Below are positions 45,780 through 57,744 of a DNA stretch of 64,000 nucleotides, piece by piece (position 1 is the stretch's first letter; the number at the start of each line of letters is the position of its first letter). Position numbers and translations under genes: made by a program. The stretch is from Poa pratensis (Eukaryota; Streptophyta; Magnoliopsida; Poales; Poaceae). The DNA lies in NCBI GenBank assembly GCA_947311845.1, contig CAMZMU010000040.1, positions 58,545,867 to 58,609,866 of the forward strand. Direction: 5' to 3'. The notes under the pieces are model-generated. The model saw only the letters and a list, made by a program, of their open reading frames with translations. It was not told where the DNA came from and did not search any database.

Positions 45780-46480
45780 ATTTTAATATCCATGTGCTTG
45801 GAAGCTAGTCAAAAGTTACAGGATAGTTACATAAAATTTTACCTGGAAAGGGTGATACTTTATTATTCTATGAAGATTCATGGCTTGTGGATTTAAGCAG
45901 CCCATGTGCATAATGTACCGGGATTGTATTCCTATGTGTTGGACGTAAATTTATATGCCGCTGAAATTTAAAATCAGTAGGAGTTGCTCTCTTTGTTTCA
46001 TCCGCCTTTGTCTACTCAACCTTTTGAAGAATTAAAGCATTTGGCTAGGAACATGGGACATAAACCCCTATCCATTCATAAAGATGCATGGGTGTACAAT
46101 TGGGGTCCAAATTTTGTTCCAGCCAAATATTGTCAAAAAAATTAGGGTGAAGTTTTGTCTAGTACCTCTGAGCACCCTATCTATCTTCTGGAAAAAATAA
46201 AATAAAAATTATCATGAACTAGCAAAGGACACTCCATGGCAGACGCACATCTAGGAATAAATAGAGAACAAAAATGACAACCCCTACAATAAGTGACAAA
46301 AAATAGCAAAGGACAACAGGGATGTCTTCATGCACATGTCTTCATGCTTGACTTTCTTTTAGTCTGTTTTCTTTTTTGTTGTAATTATTATGTAAATATG
46401 TTTTATTCTTTTCAATAAAGAGAGAAATGAGGCTGTGGGGGACTCCCCTGCAGTAGAAAAGTTTCAAAAAAAATATTATA
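45780..46480 (+). mobile_element. 3' fragment of an L1-type LINE
   Basis: Translation near 45845 gives GKGDTLLFYEDSW, the conserved region after RT in grass LINEs, in decayed frames. The 3' end shows TTCAATAAAGAGAGAAATGA, then GGCTGTGGGGGACTCCCCTG and CAGTAGAAAAGTTTC, followed by an A-run near 46468, as in LINE 3' UTRs. A direct-repeat block (46220-46340) sits inside it. Confidence 0.65.
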
Positions 46481-47037
46481 GATGTATTTCTTGTGGTGGA
46501 TATGTGATTATAAGATGATGTATTCTAAGCACTTACTATTGTGTTGAGAGTATTCATAGATGCATATTATAGTTTGTGTATATTTTTCATATATGGTAAT
46601 ATTGCACTATATTGTCGATGTAGAAGAGGGGCTGGACGGAGCTCAGAGAAACCGTGACCCAATTATATGCGTATAAAGATCTCGTTTTCTTTATGAGGTG
46701 ATGCTAATTATAGAGGGATTATGAAATGGAATTTATTGCGGTGCTTGAACTTTTAGTATTAATATATCCCTTGATTGTGGGATCAAGCACTAGGGGTTGT
46801 ATGTGCAGGGACTTGGCTGCACCTACTTTTGGCGTCATCCTAGATTTTTTTAATGCAATTATTATGTGCTTCATTCTTGAAATACATTGTCGAAGAGTAT
46901 GGTAAGATAGCGATACTCGAAAGGTGCGCGCCAAGTGACAGCCCCTAGGAATAAATGACAACCCCTACGATAAGTGACAAAAATAGCAAAGGACACTCCA
47001 TGGCAGACGCACATGTAGGAATAAATAGAGAACAAAA
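46220..47037 (+). repeat. Dispersed direct repeats
   Basis: A 54-bp block starting AGCAAAGGACACTCCATGGC occurs at 46220-46274 and 46984-47037 with one or two differences. A second block, TGACAACCCCTACAATAAGT, lies after the first copy and before the second. Between them (46481-46980) the DNA is AT-rich with no gene. Confidence 0.75.
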
Positions 47038-47375
47038 TATTGTCGCTTGTAATGGAGTGTGCATTTAAGAGTATAGTAGTTATGAACTTCATGTCATGAA
47101 ATTAAGGAAATACTCTACTTTATTATTTTAGCATGCAAACAAATGACTTGCTTAGGGAGTATTAATTAGCATGACATGCTTAGCAAACTAGGCATGTTTT
47201 GATCTTTGAACAAGTTGCCCATATGAATACTAATCCTTAAAGCATGAAAATTGTGTGTGCGTCATCATTTATATCGGTGCTTAATATCAGTACCATCATT
47301 ATTTATTGGAGAGAGATCAATTTGAACCCATTAATCTGTGTCCATTGTTTAGCCATCGGCCTTGTCCTCGTACAT
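47038..47375. other. AT-rich intergenic DNA
   Basis: Nothing recognisable on either strand. Confidence 0.4.
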
Positions 47376-47818
47376 CTTAACACGGTCTCTAAGACAAACA
47401 AGAATGTTTAGCCATTGGAGAACTGAAATATCCTTACATTTACTGTCTTGGAAGTTGATGCTAGACACAATCGGCGAGGCATCGTGAGTGATGATCCGAT
47501 CGGTTGGTGATATGCTTAGATTTAGCTTGCAGCTTCTTCTTTTGCATTCTCTCTCTAAATATTGACCTAAATTAAAAAAACTTGTTTTTACAAGTATACA
47601 ATTAATAAGAACCTGGATAAATCCATATTCATTTTTTACGTCGTGAAACCATAAACATTCTATTTGATAATAGTCCATTTTGTAAAAGGCAACTATTTAT
47701 CGGACATTCAATTAATGCACTATGGTCCATAAAAGTCAAATGGTTTTTTCTTGTATTTTCGAGAATAATGCATTTCCTTTTTGTGCACATTCTTGTTTGT
47801 CTTAGAGACCGTGTTAAG
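47376..47818. repeat. Perfect 31-bp inverted repeat bounding a 443-bp segment
   Basis: The sequence at 47376-47406 (starting CTTAACACGGTCTCTAAGAC) is the exact reverse complement of 47788-47818. The interior is not inverted. No target duplication is visible directly outside, so this is not a standard MITE call. Confidence 0.8.
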
Positions 47819-48343
47819 GTTTGGATATTGTGGTTATGGACTAAGTTCTCCGGGACTTCCCCCTTCCTCTCGTCGAGAGTATCCGGTTTGACGTCAATGG
47901 CATGCTTATGAGTGTCCCAACCTTGCTTCTCAAAGAATATAGAGGGTGATCTTTATTAGCGGAGATTATATGAAGTTTGAGTACACATAGTTCTCCGTTG
48001 AACAAGATAATAGAGTAATGATATACGTTAAGGTGATACAATGATGGAATCACAATTCACAACAAAACCGAGTGAAGAGGCGACATGCATCAATTGACGG
48101 TCATCAGATAGCGAGTAGTCGAGATAAAAACATGTTTTTTGTGAAGTGGTAGATAACACATACATTGCCCTCGACACTAACATTCACAAGAATATAACCT
48201 AACTAACAAATGTATTAAAATCTTGTATTTCTTATTCCATAACAACCCACGGGTATTTAGACATAGCTTATATGTGTTGCGAGATATAAATTGGAGGTGT
48301 CAAGACACTGTATTTTTTGTAATATCTTTTTACATTAATGGAA
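47819..48343. other. AT-rich intergenic DNA
   Basis: No supported gene or known repeat. Confidence 0.4.
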
Positions 48344-48375
48344 CTAGAAGGATACCCGCGCTTGGAGCGGGTATC
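48344..48375 (-). mobile_element. Helitron 3' terminus, reverse orientation
   Basis: CTAG at 48344-48347, preceded by A, is followed by a perfect 9-bp stem GATACCCGC...GCGGGTATC (48351-48375). On the minus strand this is a Helitron-like hairpin followed by CTAG. The 5' end, expected to the right, was not identified. Confidence 0.65.
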
Positions 48376-49250
48376 TAAGTCTAATAAAATACATGAAACC
48401 TGAAGTTGACTATAAATATATGCAAGAATTTGTTGGTCATAGCAGTAGAATAAGAGTTATATGATTTTGATTGTTGAAAATAATTGCAAAAAATCACTTG
48501 ATTGATAAACTACTTTCAGTGATTCACTTGCACAAGATTTAATTTTTTAATTAGATAGTGGGATCGTGTGATCTTATCGTTCGAACGACAAAAAAAGATG
48601 ACGTGAACAATTTCTTAGCTAAAGGAAAAGATGACGTGGATGCATGTATGTAGAGATAAACAATAAGTAATTAATGTTAGTAGTATGATGTGGACAATTG
48701 ATTGGCTAAGTGGTTTTTTTGGATAGCAAATATTATGGCTGGGTTTAGAGAAAACGAGTTTTTAGCCGATTTTTAGCGGAACCAGTTTTGATAATTTATC
48801 GGTTATAACTCGGTTTAAGGAAAACTATGTTTGGGTTAGAAAAAGATAAAACTTGTTCCTCTAGTAGCGCATGTTCTCCCTTTCGTGAGTGTGCTTCCTT
48901 CTGCCGCTCAATCTTTTTCGAAGAGTGCTCGACGCCGCATGTTTTAGGTGCTGGTGTGCACGATGACTGACGTGCAACCGGAGCTTCAAGTTTGGCCTGG
49001 AGCTGCTCCGGGGAGAGTCCCGATGCCCGATCATCGTCATTGAGCAGAGGTCGTCCGCCACGGACAACGGCGAGCACACCTTAACCAATGCTAGAGCATG
49101 CCCAATGTCGCTCTGAACGTTCAACGCATTCAACGCCAAATCTCGACAGTTCAATCGCGGGAACGAAAGGCCAGAGATAAGGGTTGTGCGCCATATACAA
49201 GCTCATAACCGGTTTTTATTATTCTACCCAAACGAAATTTTAGTTTGATA
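48376..49250. other. Possible Helitron interior; short gene-like fragment
   Basis: Mostly AT-rich. On the minus strand, 48796-49077 is open for 93 codons, includes SPEQLQAKLEAP and KKIERQKEAHSRKGEH, and could be a captured exon. I do not recognise it. The right end (49190-49250) is similar in style to the flank after the PIF element (51551-51610). Confidence 0.35.
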
Positions 49251-49602
49251 GAGCATCTCCAACCGGAGCCCTCAAACCTGTCCCAAACGTCCGGACAGAC
49301 AGCCCGGACACGTTTTGGGCCGAAAACCATCACCCAACCATGCACCCCATAGTCAGCCCAAACGTCCGGGCAGTGCGGCAAACCCCAAAGCCAGCCCATA
49401 TGTGGGGAGGGTTTGGGGCCGCCCGGACGCCTTCGCCACGTCGGACCTGGCAACGCGGACCTACACAATTTTCCCCTAAATCAGACGGAAACCCTTGCTT
49501 CTCCCTCTTCTTCCTCCGCTATGTCCAGTTTGGCCGCACCACTCTGCCCCGCCGCCGTCCCCTTCGTGTAACCGCCGCCGCCCCGAAGCTACAGCGTGCG
49601 CA

Positions 49603-49922
49603 GCCAAGTCCTCCGCGGTCGTCGGAACCCGTCGCCGGAAGAACCTCACCTGGACGCTCCGCTTCTGGTATGTTTTGAATCACCCGACATCCACCTCGCT
49701 CTCAAAGTGTTTGTGTAAATGCCTGAGCCGGTTTTTGATTCAGTGTTCATGTATGTAGCCATGCCAAGTCCTCCGCGGTCGTCGGAACCCGTCGCTGGAA
49801 GAACCTCACCTGGACGCTCCGCTTCTGGTACGTTTTGAATCGCCCGACATCCACCTCGCTCTCAAAGGGTTTGTGTAAATGCTTGAGCCGGTTTTTGATT
49901 CAGTGGTCATGTATGTAGCCAT
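49603..49922 (+). repeat. 160-bp tandem duplication upstream of the transposase
   Basis: The segment 49603-49762 is repeated directly at 49763-49922 with a handful of substitutions. The duplicated junction contains the transposase start region, so the leader is doubled. Confidence 0.92.
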
Positions 49923-51256
49923 GGATTCTTCGTCCGACGAGGAGTACGATTACTCGGCCATGGATGAGTTGGTTTACAACGAGTTCATCGACGGGTCTAG
50001 TGATGATGACATGTTTGAGGACGGAGACGAGGAGGCCGCCATGTCGATGATGAGCATTCAAGATGAATTGGACAAGAAGGAGGAGCACGTTCTCAACTTC
50101 CGGGGATCGATTAAGGGGCGGATCACCGTGGCCCGTGACAGGCTCAAAGGCGCTCGAGATCTCTATGACGATTATTTCAACCGTCCGAAGCCGGTCTTTC
50201 ATGAGGGGTTTTTCCGACGTCGGTTCTGGATGAGCTCAATAATGTACGCGCGCATAGAGGAGGAAGTAACTAAGTATGATGATTACTTCAAGTTGAAGTA
50301 TGATTGCTGCGGAAAACTATCCTTCTCTCCTATGCAGAAATGCACCGTTGCTTTGAGAATGCTTGCCTATGGAAAAGCCGTGGATGCCATAGACGAGTAT
50401 GTAACGGATGGGAGAGAGTACATGCATTGAGGCTATGGAGATATTTGCATACGCCGTGGTTAAGGTGTTTGGAAAGGAATATCTGAGAGAACCAAATGCC
50501 GAGGACATCCAAAGGCTATTGGCCCTAGAAGAAGCAAGAGGATTTCAAGGTATGCTAGGTTCAGTTGATTGCATGCATTGGCAATGGAAAAATTGTCCAA
50601 TAGGGTTGCGTGGGCAGTACCAAGGTCACAACAAAGAGGCCACAATCGTACTTGAAGCTATGGCCTCTCAAGACTTGTGGATTTGGCATGCATTTTTTGG
50701 CATGCCCGATTCTCACAACGACATCAATGTGCTTCAGCGCTCTCCCATGTTCAAGAGGCTATGTGATGGGGATGCTCCACCATGCAACTTCACCGTCAAC
50801 GGACACGACTACACCATGGGATACTATCTTGCAGATGGTATCTATCCTCAGTGGGCGGCATTTGTGAAGACTATCAGCAATCCAACTGGTCCCAAAAAAT
50901 GTGGATTTGCAGCTGCACATGAGGCTGTTAGGAAAGATGATGAGAGGGCATTTGGTGTGCTGCAAGCTCGTTGGGGTATAGTCCGTGGAGCCGCAATGAT
51001 GTGGGATCCGGAGGTACTATCGCAGGTCATGACTTGTTGTGTAATTTTGCACAACATGATTGTGGAGGATGAGGGAGAAGGGGCAGCTCGCACGGATTTT
51101 GAGAAGCCTGGAGAACATGTCTACCTACCTGAACAAGATGCAGAGTATGTCATGCACTTCCTTGAGATGCATCGACAACTTCGAGATGAAAAAGTGCACA
51201 CCCAACTTCTCAATGATCTGGTGGAGCATATGTATGTCTTCATGGGAAATCAGTAA
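49921..51256 (+). pseudogene. PIF/Harbinger transposase with one frameshift
   Basis: The nuclease moves the element. I chose ATG 49921 (MDSSSDEEYDYSAMDELVYN) because it lacks the leader-derived residues of the upstream ATG at 49879. The first frame runs to 50430. The rest is open from about 50408 to 51256 in another frame. One extra A near 50402 explains the change. The DDE parts are GSVDCMHWQW (Asp), FGMPDSHNDINVL (Asp) and ERAFGVLQARW (Glu). Apart from the indel the sequence looks complete, about 440 residues. Confidence 0.9.
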
Positions 51257-53149
51257 ATTTCAATTTGCATTGATTTGTGTCCGAATAATGTGAACTCTTA
51301 TGTCCAGCTATTTTTATTTGTTTAGATACAATTATTTGTTGTAATAAGGTGATTTGAACTATTTATTTAGACTCCAAACTAGTTATATGATGAACGTGCA
51401 TGGCTTGCATGTTTTTAGGTGTCAAGATTTGAACATTGTTTTTATAGAGCACCACTTTTGGGGCCTGTCCGGTCACTGTCCGCGGACACGCCCGGACGTG
51501 TCCGCGGACACTTTGGAGGCCGAATTTGGGGTCTCCAGTTGGAGATGCTCTTACACGGTTATTTTGGCTTCTGGAAAACAGGTTATGCTAAACTCTGTAT
51601 CCAAACGAGTCCTAAAAAAGTAAATGATGTAGATAATTTACATGTTAAGATAAACACAATAATTGTAGTTAGTGGGGTTTTGTTTTATAATAACTAAAGA
51701 TAAAGCGGTCACTTCTATAAAAAAAAGGGCACTCAACTAGTTTATCGCAATGCAGCAATTTTGGTCAACGTTTGTAACGGGCAGACCGAGCTTGGAGTGA
51801 TCATTCCATATCTGTTTCCCTTAGTTTACTAGTAATCGTGCACGTGCAATGCACGTATTTCGTATGTTGTATGTTGACAAGTGCACAAAAAATTAGATTA
51901 CATGTATCCTATTAGATGAAAAATCATATATGCTTTCAAGTTAATGATGATATATAGACATAATATTGCAGTGTCGTAAAAGCATGCAATGCTTTCAAGT
52001 GTTACCAATTTCAAAGGAACTAAAATGATTTAAGGCATTCGAGAATATTGTATAGGCAGAGACATAAATCATTCAAGCAACTCGAGAACAAACGATTTAC
52101 AAGCCTGGAGGTGGTGTGTCCATTGAAAACCTCAAAGTAACATACAAACTTGTTTGGTAACATAAACAATGTTGTGTTTCCTCTTCTTTGACATACAGCA
52201 GAGCATTGTAAACCTCCGTCTCTTCCATTGGATCATCTTTTGACCCCATCTAAATACATAGAAAAAATTAAAGTCAGGTGAGCTCCAGATGTGAAAATTC
52301 TTCTGTACATGATATAAAAACCACGTGCAATATGAATGAAAAGATTATTAATAGAAAAAGGGAAAACTTATGTTGATCTGACCACTCTGAAACATCAAAT
52401 TATGTATCAATGTTCTAAGATCTTAATCAACATCAAATAAATAATAACTAAACCAATCATATAGAATTTCCCAAACTGTTATGCAAAATGAAGAAAAAAT
52501 TGTATATGAGATACAATGGGATCAGTTGTACAAAAAGCATAGAAGAAATAAAAAAGCTAAAATAGAAAAGTGGTCTTTTTTTTCTAGCAAGTAATAGGTC
52601 GTATTTCATATTTCTTTTATCATATTGGTATGTGACCTTTTACCATGGCGTGATACACTGATACACAACTTCTGTAATGCTACAGTATCAAATGAGTATC
52701 TTCTGTCCATCATACTGTACATGAAACTGTATGTATAAACTCCTGCCTATAGAAGTATTCACAGCTTTAAACCTTATGAAAAAAGTGATTGCTCAAACAT
52801 ATGACTTCAGGATCCAGAAAAAACTCTTGTTCTGTTAGTTAGCCAATTGCAGACATAGGTTTGGATCAAAATCAATAATTGGGTGGAACTATGAGCATGA
52901 ATCAAGAACCAATAGTATACCAGATTGATATTTAAAGTTTTTTATCTGGGAAGATAATTTTAGTGGTTATTGTTCTATCTTCTTTTAAAGGATTGGTGTG
53001 TATTGTATATCATCTGCGGATAGTTTAACTTGCACACTAACATCTTCCCAAACTGTGTTCGGTGCAGGTCACAAAATATCTGAATTTGATACAATATCTG
53101 CAATATCTGCAATCTGATACAATAGTTTAACTTACACTGGAATTTTTCT

Positions 53150-53440
53150 AGTTTGTTCCGTAGGAAAATTAACATTAAGTCCGAGCTCTTGGAAAATTTC
53201 CAGTGGCTGGAAGAAAAGCACGCGTGCTGCTCGCTCTACTCTCGCCGCCAAAAACACCTCTGCATACCTTCTCTGCCTTGGGCTGCTCCAGCCTCCATGG
53301 CTGCGCGCGCAGCCAAATTTCCTGTTCACATCGATTGAATTGGGCTGCTCCATGGCTGCGCGGCCTTGCCGCCGCGCCGGCACTATCTCAACTCCTCCGT
53401 GCACCCTCCTGTTCTGCTCATCGACTGCCCCCTAACTGAA
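53150..53440. other. GC-rich patch in Helitron, possible captured exon
   Basis: Short frames exist on both strands, with a plus-strand stretch rich in Ala, Leu and Pro. No domain is recognised. Confidence 0.3.
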
Positions 53441-54189
53441 CCCCGGTGCTTCTGCATATACATCAGCAAGGTGCGAACCTGACAGCTGACGGCCGGAAAA
53501 CATCTGTAGCATAAGAACTAACCTCGGTTTTTTGAAAATTTGATCAATCAAGTGCGAGCCTGCACTGCCAAGGACTTGGAAGCTCGAACGGGATGTATAT
53601 GTAATACGAACATGGTACAAAGAAGAACGTTGTTCTTACATATATGATGCTACAGGCTGTGGGTAACAATTACTTGTTTCAAAGCTCAAACTTCAAATAA
53701 AATAATATAATGCTCCAAACTTCCCGTGGTTTTCCTGCACTGCCATCAAACACCCACTTCTACGAATTCCTATGGTTTTCATTCCCGTAGGATTCTAATG
53801 GGCAGACCATACCAATCCTACATTTTTCCTAGATGGCCCTAGCTGCTGTATGGGAGCATATACCAGAGGGATAGAGTGTTGATCAATGTATAGTTCAAAA
53901 CGATGCTTCTAAAGTGTGATATAAGTCAGTTTTCTTTGCAATCTTGTATGTAGCTAGCCCTATCATTTTTGTTGGACATGTGCCATCCTTTTGAACAAGA
54001 AATTTATCTGGTGCTTTCCTCCTAAACATGATACAGATATTCATGGAAGAATCCAAAGTTTTTTCTGGCCCAACAGCGATCTTCCATATCCGGTTCTATA
54101 AACAATGAAACCGAACTTTGAGCACACCTGAAGAATCTAATACGCGGCAGACTTCAAAAATAAGTTTAGTCTTAAGCCACGATTGAGAG

Positions 54190-55270
54190 CTTATGTGTTT
54201 GACTTGAATACAGTAGGATCGATCAATATGCAGAACCTGAAATTAGCTGGCTCCCGGCGTGCCCTCGCTTGTAGGCTCTCATGGCGCACTGGATCGCGCG
54301 GATCGGCGGCCGCAGGATGCTGGGAGCCGCGGGGTCGCGCCGTGCCGGCTCGACGGCGGTCACCGAGATCGCGAGGAGAGGCGTCACGTGGCGGTGATGA
54401 AGGTCGCGAGTCTCGGCGACGTGGATGCTTGGCAGGGGCTGCCCTGGCGGCGTGTGATCGATCTGATCTGCCGTCCCGTCTTCCTCGTGCAGCGGCAGAG
54501 ACTCCGGTCGTCAGTTATGCGGAGCGGATGATTATCACAGGCAGGATTAGCACGTAGGCGCTCAACGCGTGGGTTGGCGGTGGTGCGGGGAACCGTAGCG
54601 GCGTGGGTGAGGCTGCGGGCTTCATCTGCAGGCCGGTGAGAGCTGCGACGTCACCGATGATGAAGGATGAAGCGATGACCTAATTAGTCAACGGCGTCCA
54701 CAGCGTGATTGCGCACGTCGGCTGGGAGGCGGTCGGTCTCCACAGCGCCGCTGGGGCGCGCGAAGCTCGGTGCCTCCTTGGCGCCTGCTCGGGCCTCACA
54801 GAGGGGCACCGCGGTGAGGGACTCGGTCGTGGGAGATGTGGGGTTGGTGGGGAGGCGATTGGACGGAGAAGGGGATAAGAAATGGGGGCGTGGCCATGCT
54901 GGCAGCGGTGGGCATGGGAGGCGGGCAGAGGCAGTGACGCTGGGGTCCAGCGGTGGCTCGCCGGTACGGCGAGGCGGCAGCGGGCACCGGTCCGGCCGCC
55001 CGGGGAGTGGCACCACAGGGCAGGGTGGTAGTGCGGCGCTGGGAGAGGAGACTGCGGCCGCGAGAGGATGGGGGCAGAGAGGCAACGATGCCGGCGACTC
55101 TGGGGCTGGCGGGTGGCTCGCTGGTGCCGGCGACTCTGGGGGCCGGCGGGTGGCTCGCTGGTACAGGGAGGCGGCGGCGGGCAACGTTCCGGGGAGGTTG
55201 CGGCGCGGGGATGCGTGGTGGAGTGGGGCGAGGAAGGCTGTCGGGCTTCCGAAGCAACCGTTTAGTTTTT
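54190..55270. other. GC-rich low-complexity patch in Helitron
   Basis: Long open frames occur on both strands over the same bases, rich in Gly/Arg (plus) or Pro/Ser/Ala (minus), with near-tandem CTGGGG(G)CCGGCGGGTGGCTC units near 55095-55165. This is expected from GC-rich sequence. A captured gene fragment is possible but unproven. Confidence 0.35.
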
Positions 55271-55388
55271 TAGCGGGTGAGGGTGCACATCATACATCAT
55301 TGGAGAGACGTGGGACGTTGGATCTAGTCTGCTGTACGGTTCAGATCCTCCGGATCTGACATACTCTCTCTTTTAATATTAGTGGAGA

Positions 55389-56052
55389 TAATCCTATATA
55401 CTGAGGCGCTGTTCGTCAACGGCTTAAGCGGATATACCCGAGCATATTTCAAATATCCGTTCTGTGTTCTAGCTGGATTTTTTTTATTTTGGGTGAGGAA
55501 TCTCTCTCTGGAGCGATCATATATTATTGACGGTGCTTTTTCGCTTCTTATTTTTCTCGCGAAACGTACCGTGCTCGTCTTCTCGACGGCATCGAGAATG
55601 AGACACCGAGTGAGCTAATTTTTCGTTCGTTGCCGACTTGCCGTATGGCGGCTGGATGGTATCGGATTGAATTGATGCCACACGACGACCGCTAGGAGTA
55701 GTATTTCACACGCAGGACGGACGACCGAACAAGGGCTGTTCGATTTTGTGTTGTTATCAATGTAGCACCCCCATTTGTAAATCAGGGAAGGTACGGCATG
55801 GGTACGGTTTCTTTGTTGATAGACAGTTTGGTATGGTGCTGTGGAAGTTGCCAAATTTGTCTTCAAACTTTTACTAAAGAAAGATTGTCCAATTTCCTTT
55901 ATGTGCGTCACACGTAGCATATTCTCGGAGATCATCTTTGCAAATTTGTTGATTCCTGGGCACCAGTTATTTATCGAAACGCGGTCCTAGCGGGGATCAT
56001 ATGATCCTATTGGAAACAAAATATTGTGTGCGGACAAAGCGTGGGTAAATCA
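55389..56052. other. Intergenic DNA
   Basis: No supported feature on either strand. Confidence 0.4.
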
Positions 56053-56175
56053 ATTACTTCCTCATGTCCCTTTTACTTCAAATATTAGGCTTGTCTTAAG
56101 TTTGACATTATAAACTTTCACCATGTTTATAAGACAAAATACCTACATTATTTCGAATAATATTAATGTGAAATC
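56053..56175. repeat. Half of a Stowaway-like MITE
   Basis: TTACTTCCTCATGTCCCTTT followed by TTGTCTTAAGTTTGACATTA-like sequence resembles one arm of a Tc1/mariner Stowaway MITE (CTCCCTCCGTCCC...). The other arm is missing. Confidence 0.45.
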
Positions 56176-56559
56176 ATGTGTGATGTGCAACATTGGCATG
56201 TGCTAAGTAGAACATTGATATGGATACTTGTGGTGATTGGTATCTTGTATTGGGATTAATATTTTGCTAGTGGTGTGCTGATCCATTAGCTTCTTGTGTG
56301 AAAATATGGTGTGAGTTGTGTGGAACATATCCTGAGTCAAGTCGTGGACTTGTGCTCGTACTGGTTATTTGTTGTGATCACTTTCAGGTGTTGCCGGAGC
56401 TGAAGGAACGTGGTCGATGACGGGATCGAGGGACAAAGCTTGGGAGAAGCTGAGGTCGAGGGATCAAGGTCATGCGAGGCGTTCGTGCGAAGGAACAATG
56501 AAAGTGAAGGCTACGATGATCCGGAGGGCACCGGTTTGTCGGAGACTAGTCCCAAGGAA
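56176..56559. other. Intergenic DNA
   Basis: No supported feature; purine-rich segment near 56390-56520 may belong to the following LTR-like fragment. Confidence 0.35.
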
Positions 56560-57400
56560 CTAGGGGTGTCTCACTGATGCCAGGAATCGAGTAAGGGGTT
56601 GAACACAACGTCAAACAAATCCTCAACTACCTCGGCGACGGTGCTCGTCGAGCTCGGTGAGGAACATCACGACAGAGAGTGAATACGAGCCGCTACCCAG
56701 GTTCAGGCCACCGTGAGGTGTAAAGACCCTACGTCCTGCTATGTTGTATTGCACTGCTTGGAGAGGTTACAGTACAATGAGCTTGCCGAGGGCCCTGCTA
56801 TGGCTATGGTGGACTATGGTGGAAGGACCTCCGTCTTCTTCCTTGCGACGTAACCGGCTGGGTGTGGAATCAGTCGATCGAGTTGGAATCAATTGGAATG
56901 GCGGAATCCCCCTCCTTGGTCGTACACTGACTCCTCTTATACTGTCTTGGTCCTCTTCCCCGAAAACACAAGGCGGGAAGGGATACCACATGGTGGCAAA
57001 GGTGGAGCGCAGCGCACGGCGTCGGGGTTGTCCATGGACACGGTCCATGGTAGAGACCACGTCTCCTTGGCAGAAAAAGCCACCGTCCATCCAGGACGAT
57101 GGGCTGGCGCTGCAGAGGTCTGTGGCGCGCCCCACGGTGACGTTGGCTTGGCAAAGCTGCGAGTCCGCTTTGCTTGCCACAGCTTTGCTTGCCACAGCTT
57201 TGTTGACTGCTTTATACACGAGAACGGCAACTGCGGCGTCGTCGTCATCGCGCGCAGGCGCGCGCGTCACTCGGCGGCGGGCGCAGAGGCCATGTGCGCT
57301 CTGCAGCGGGTGCAGAGCTTGCTTCCACGGTGTCGGGTAGAGGCATCTAAGGAGTACGATCATCTCATCCAGAAGCGGACGTGTCTTTGGCTCTAATAGA
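56560..57400 (-). repeat. Probable LTR fragment of a Ty3-type retrotransposon
   Basis: The minus strand has a TATA-like GACAGTATAAGAGGAGTC (about 56935-56952), then downstream GGTCTTTACACCTCACGGTG and CCTGAACCTGGGTAG (56690-56725), which is typical of grass LTR U5 regions. Clear TG...CA ends and coding sequence are absent, so it may be a solo or truncated LTR. Overlapping frames on both strands are not credible genes. Confidence 0.45.
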
Positions 57401-57744
57401 GGATGCAAGTGCTGAAGCATAAGCAAAGTTTTAAACATACATTCATTAGCTTGGCAAGGAAATTAAGATTCAGTCGTACGTTTATTACAAGTAAACTATA
57501 ACCAACATTGCCTGATAAAAAGATCCACATGCATGAAGCATGTTAGTGTCCCAAATCAACAGTGTATCGAGAAAAAAATAGCAGAATTGGAGAGGTCTAG
57601 GAAAACCTTACTGGCTCCCGCTGCAACATTCTTCGTAGTGCGCACGTTTTCCTATAACAAAGCCCAGTCATTAAAAAAATGACATAAGTAAAACACCACG
57701 TTCTTCGGATCACCAGGTCTAATACTTCAAAAACATGATTTATT
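57401..57744. other. AT-rich intergenic DNA
   Basis: Nothing recognised. Confidence 0.4.

Larger units (their letters stand above)
49251..51550 (+). mobile_element. PIF/Harbinger DNA transposon, 2300 bp
   Basis: The ends are GAGCATCTCCAACCGG and, inverted, CCAGTTGGAGATGCTC. Inside each end are GTCCGGACA-type subterminal repeats (49285-49320 and 51470-51520). The flanking triplets are ATA (49248-49250) and TTA (51551-51553), a near match to the 3-bp target duplication of this superfamily. It encodes a DDE transposase. No separate Myb-like second protein is seen. Confidence 0.9.
51829..55388 (-). mobile_element. Helitron, reverse orientation, about 3.56 kb
   Basis: On the minus strand it would start TCTCCACTAATATTAAAAGA at 55388 and end with a short hairpin (ACGTGCA/TGCACGT, about 51840-51856), ATTA and CTAG at 51832-51829. 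It would sit between A (51828) and T (55389), as Helitrons do. No Rep/helicase frame is seen. The left 1.3 kb is AT-rich. GC-rich patches at 53150-53440 and 54190-55270 look like captured or 5'-leader sequence. There is no empty site in the window to prove the ends. Confidence 0.65.

Noticed and set aside
54709..55359. 216-codon Gly/Arg-rich plus-strand frame, with a Pro-rich frame opposite
   Set aside because: Both strands are open over the same GC-rich repeats, which is expected from composition; no conserved motif.
56741..57438. Overlapping frames of about 200 codons on both strands
   Set aside because: They lie in an LTR-like fragment and show no domain or codon-level support.
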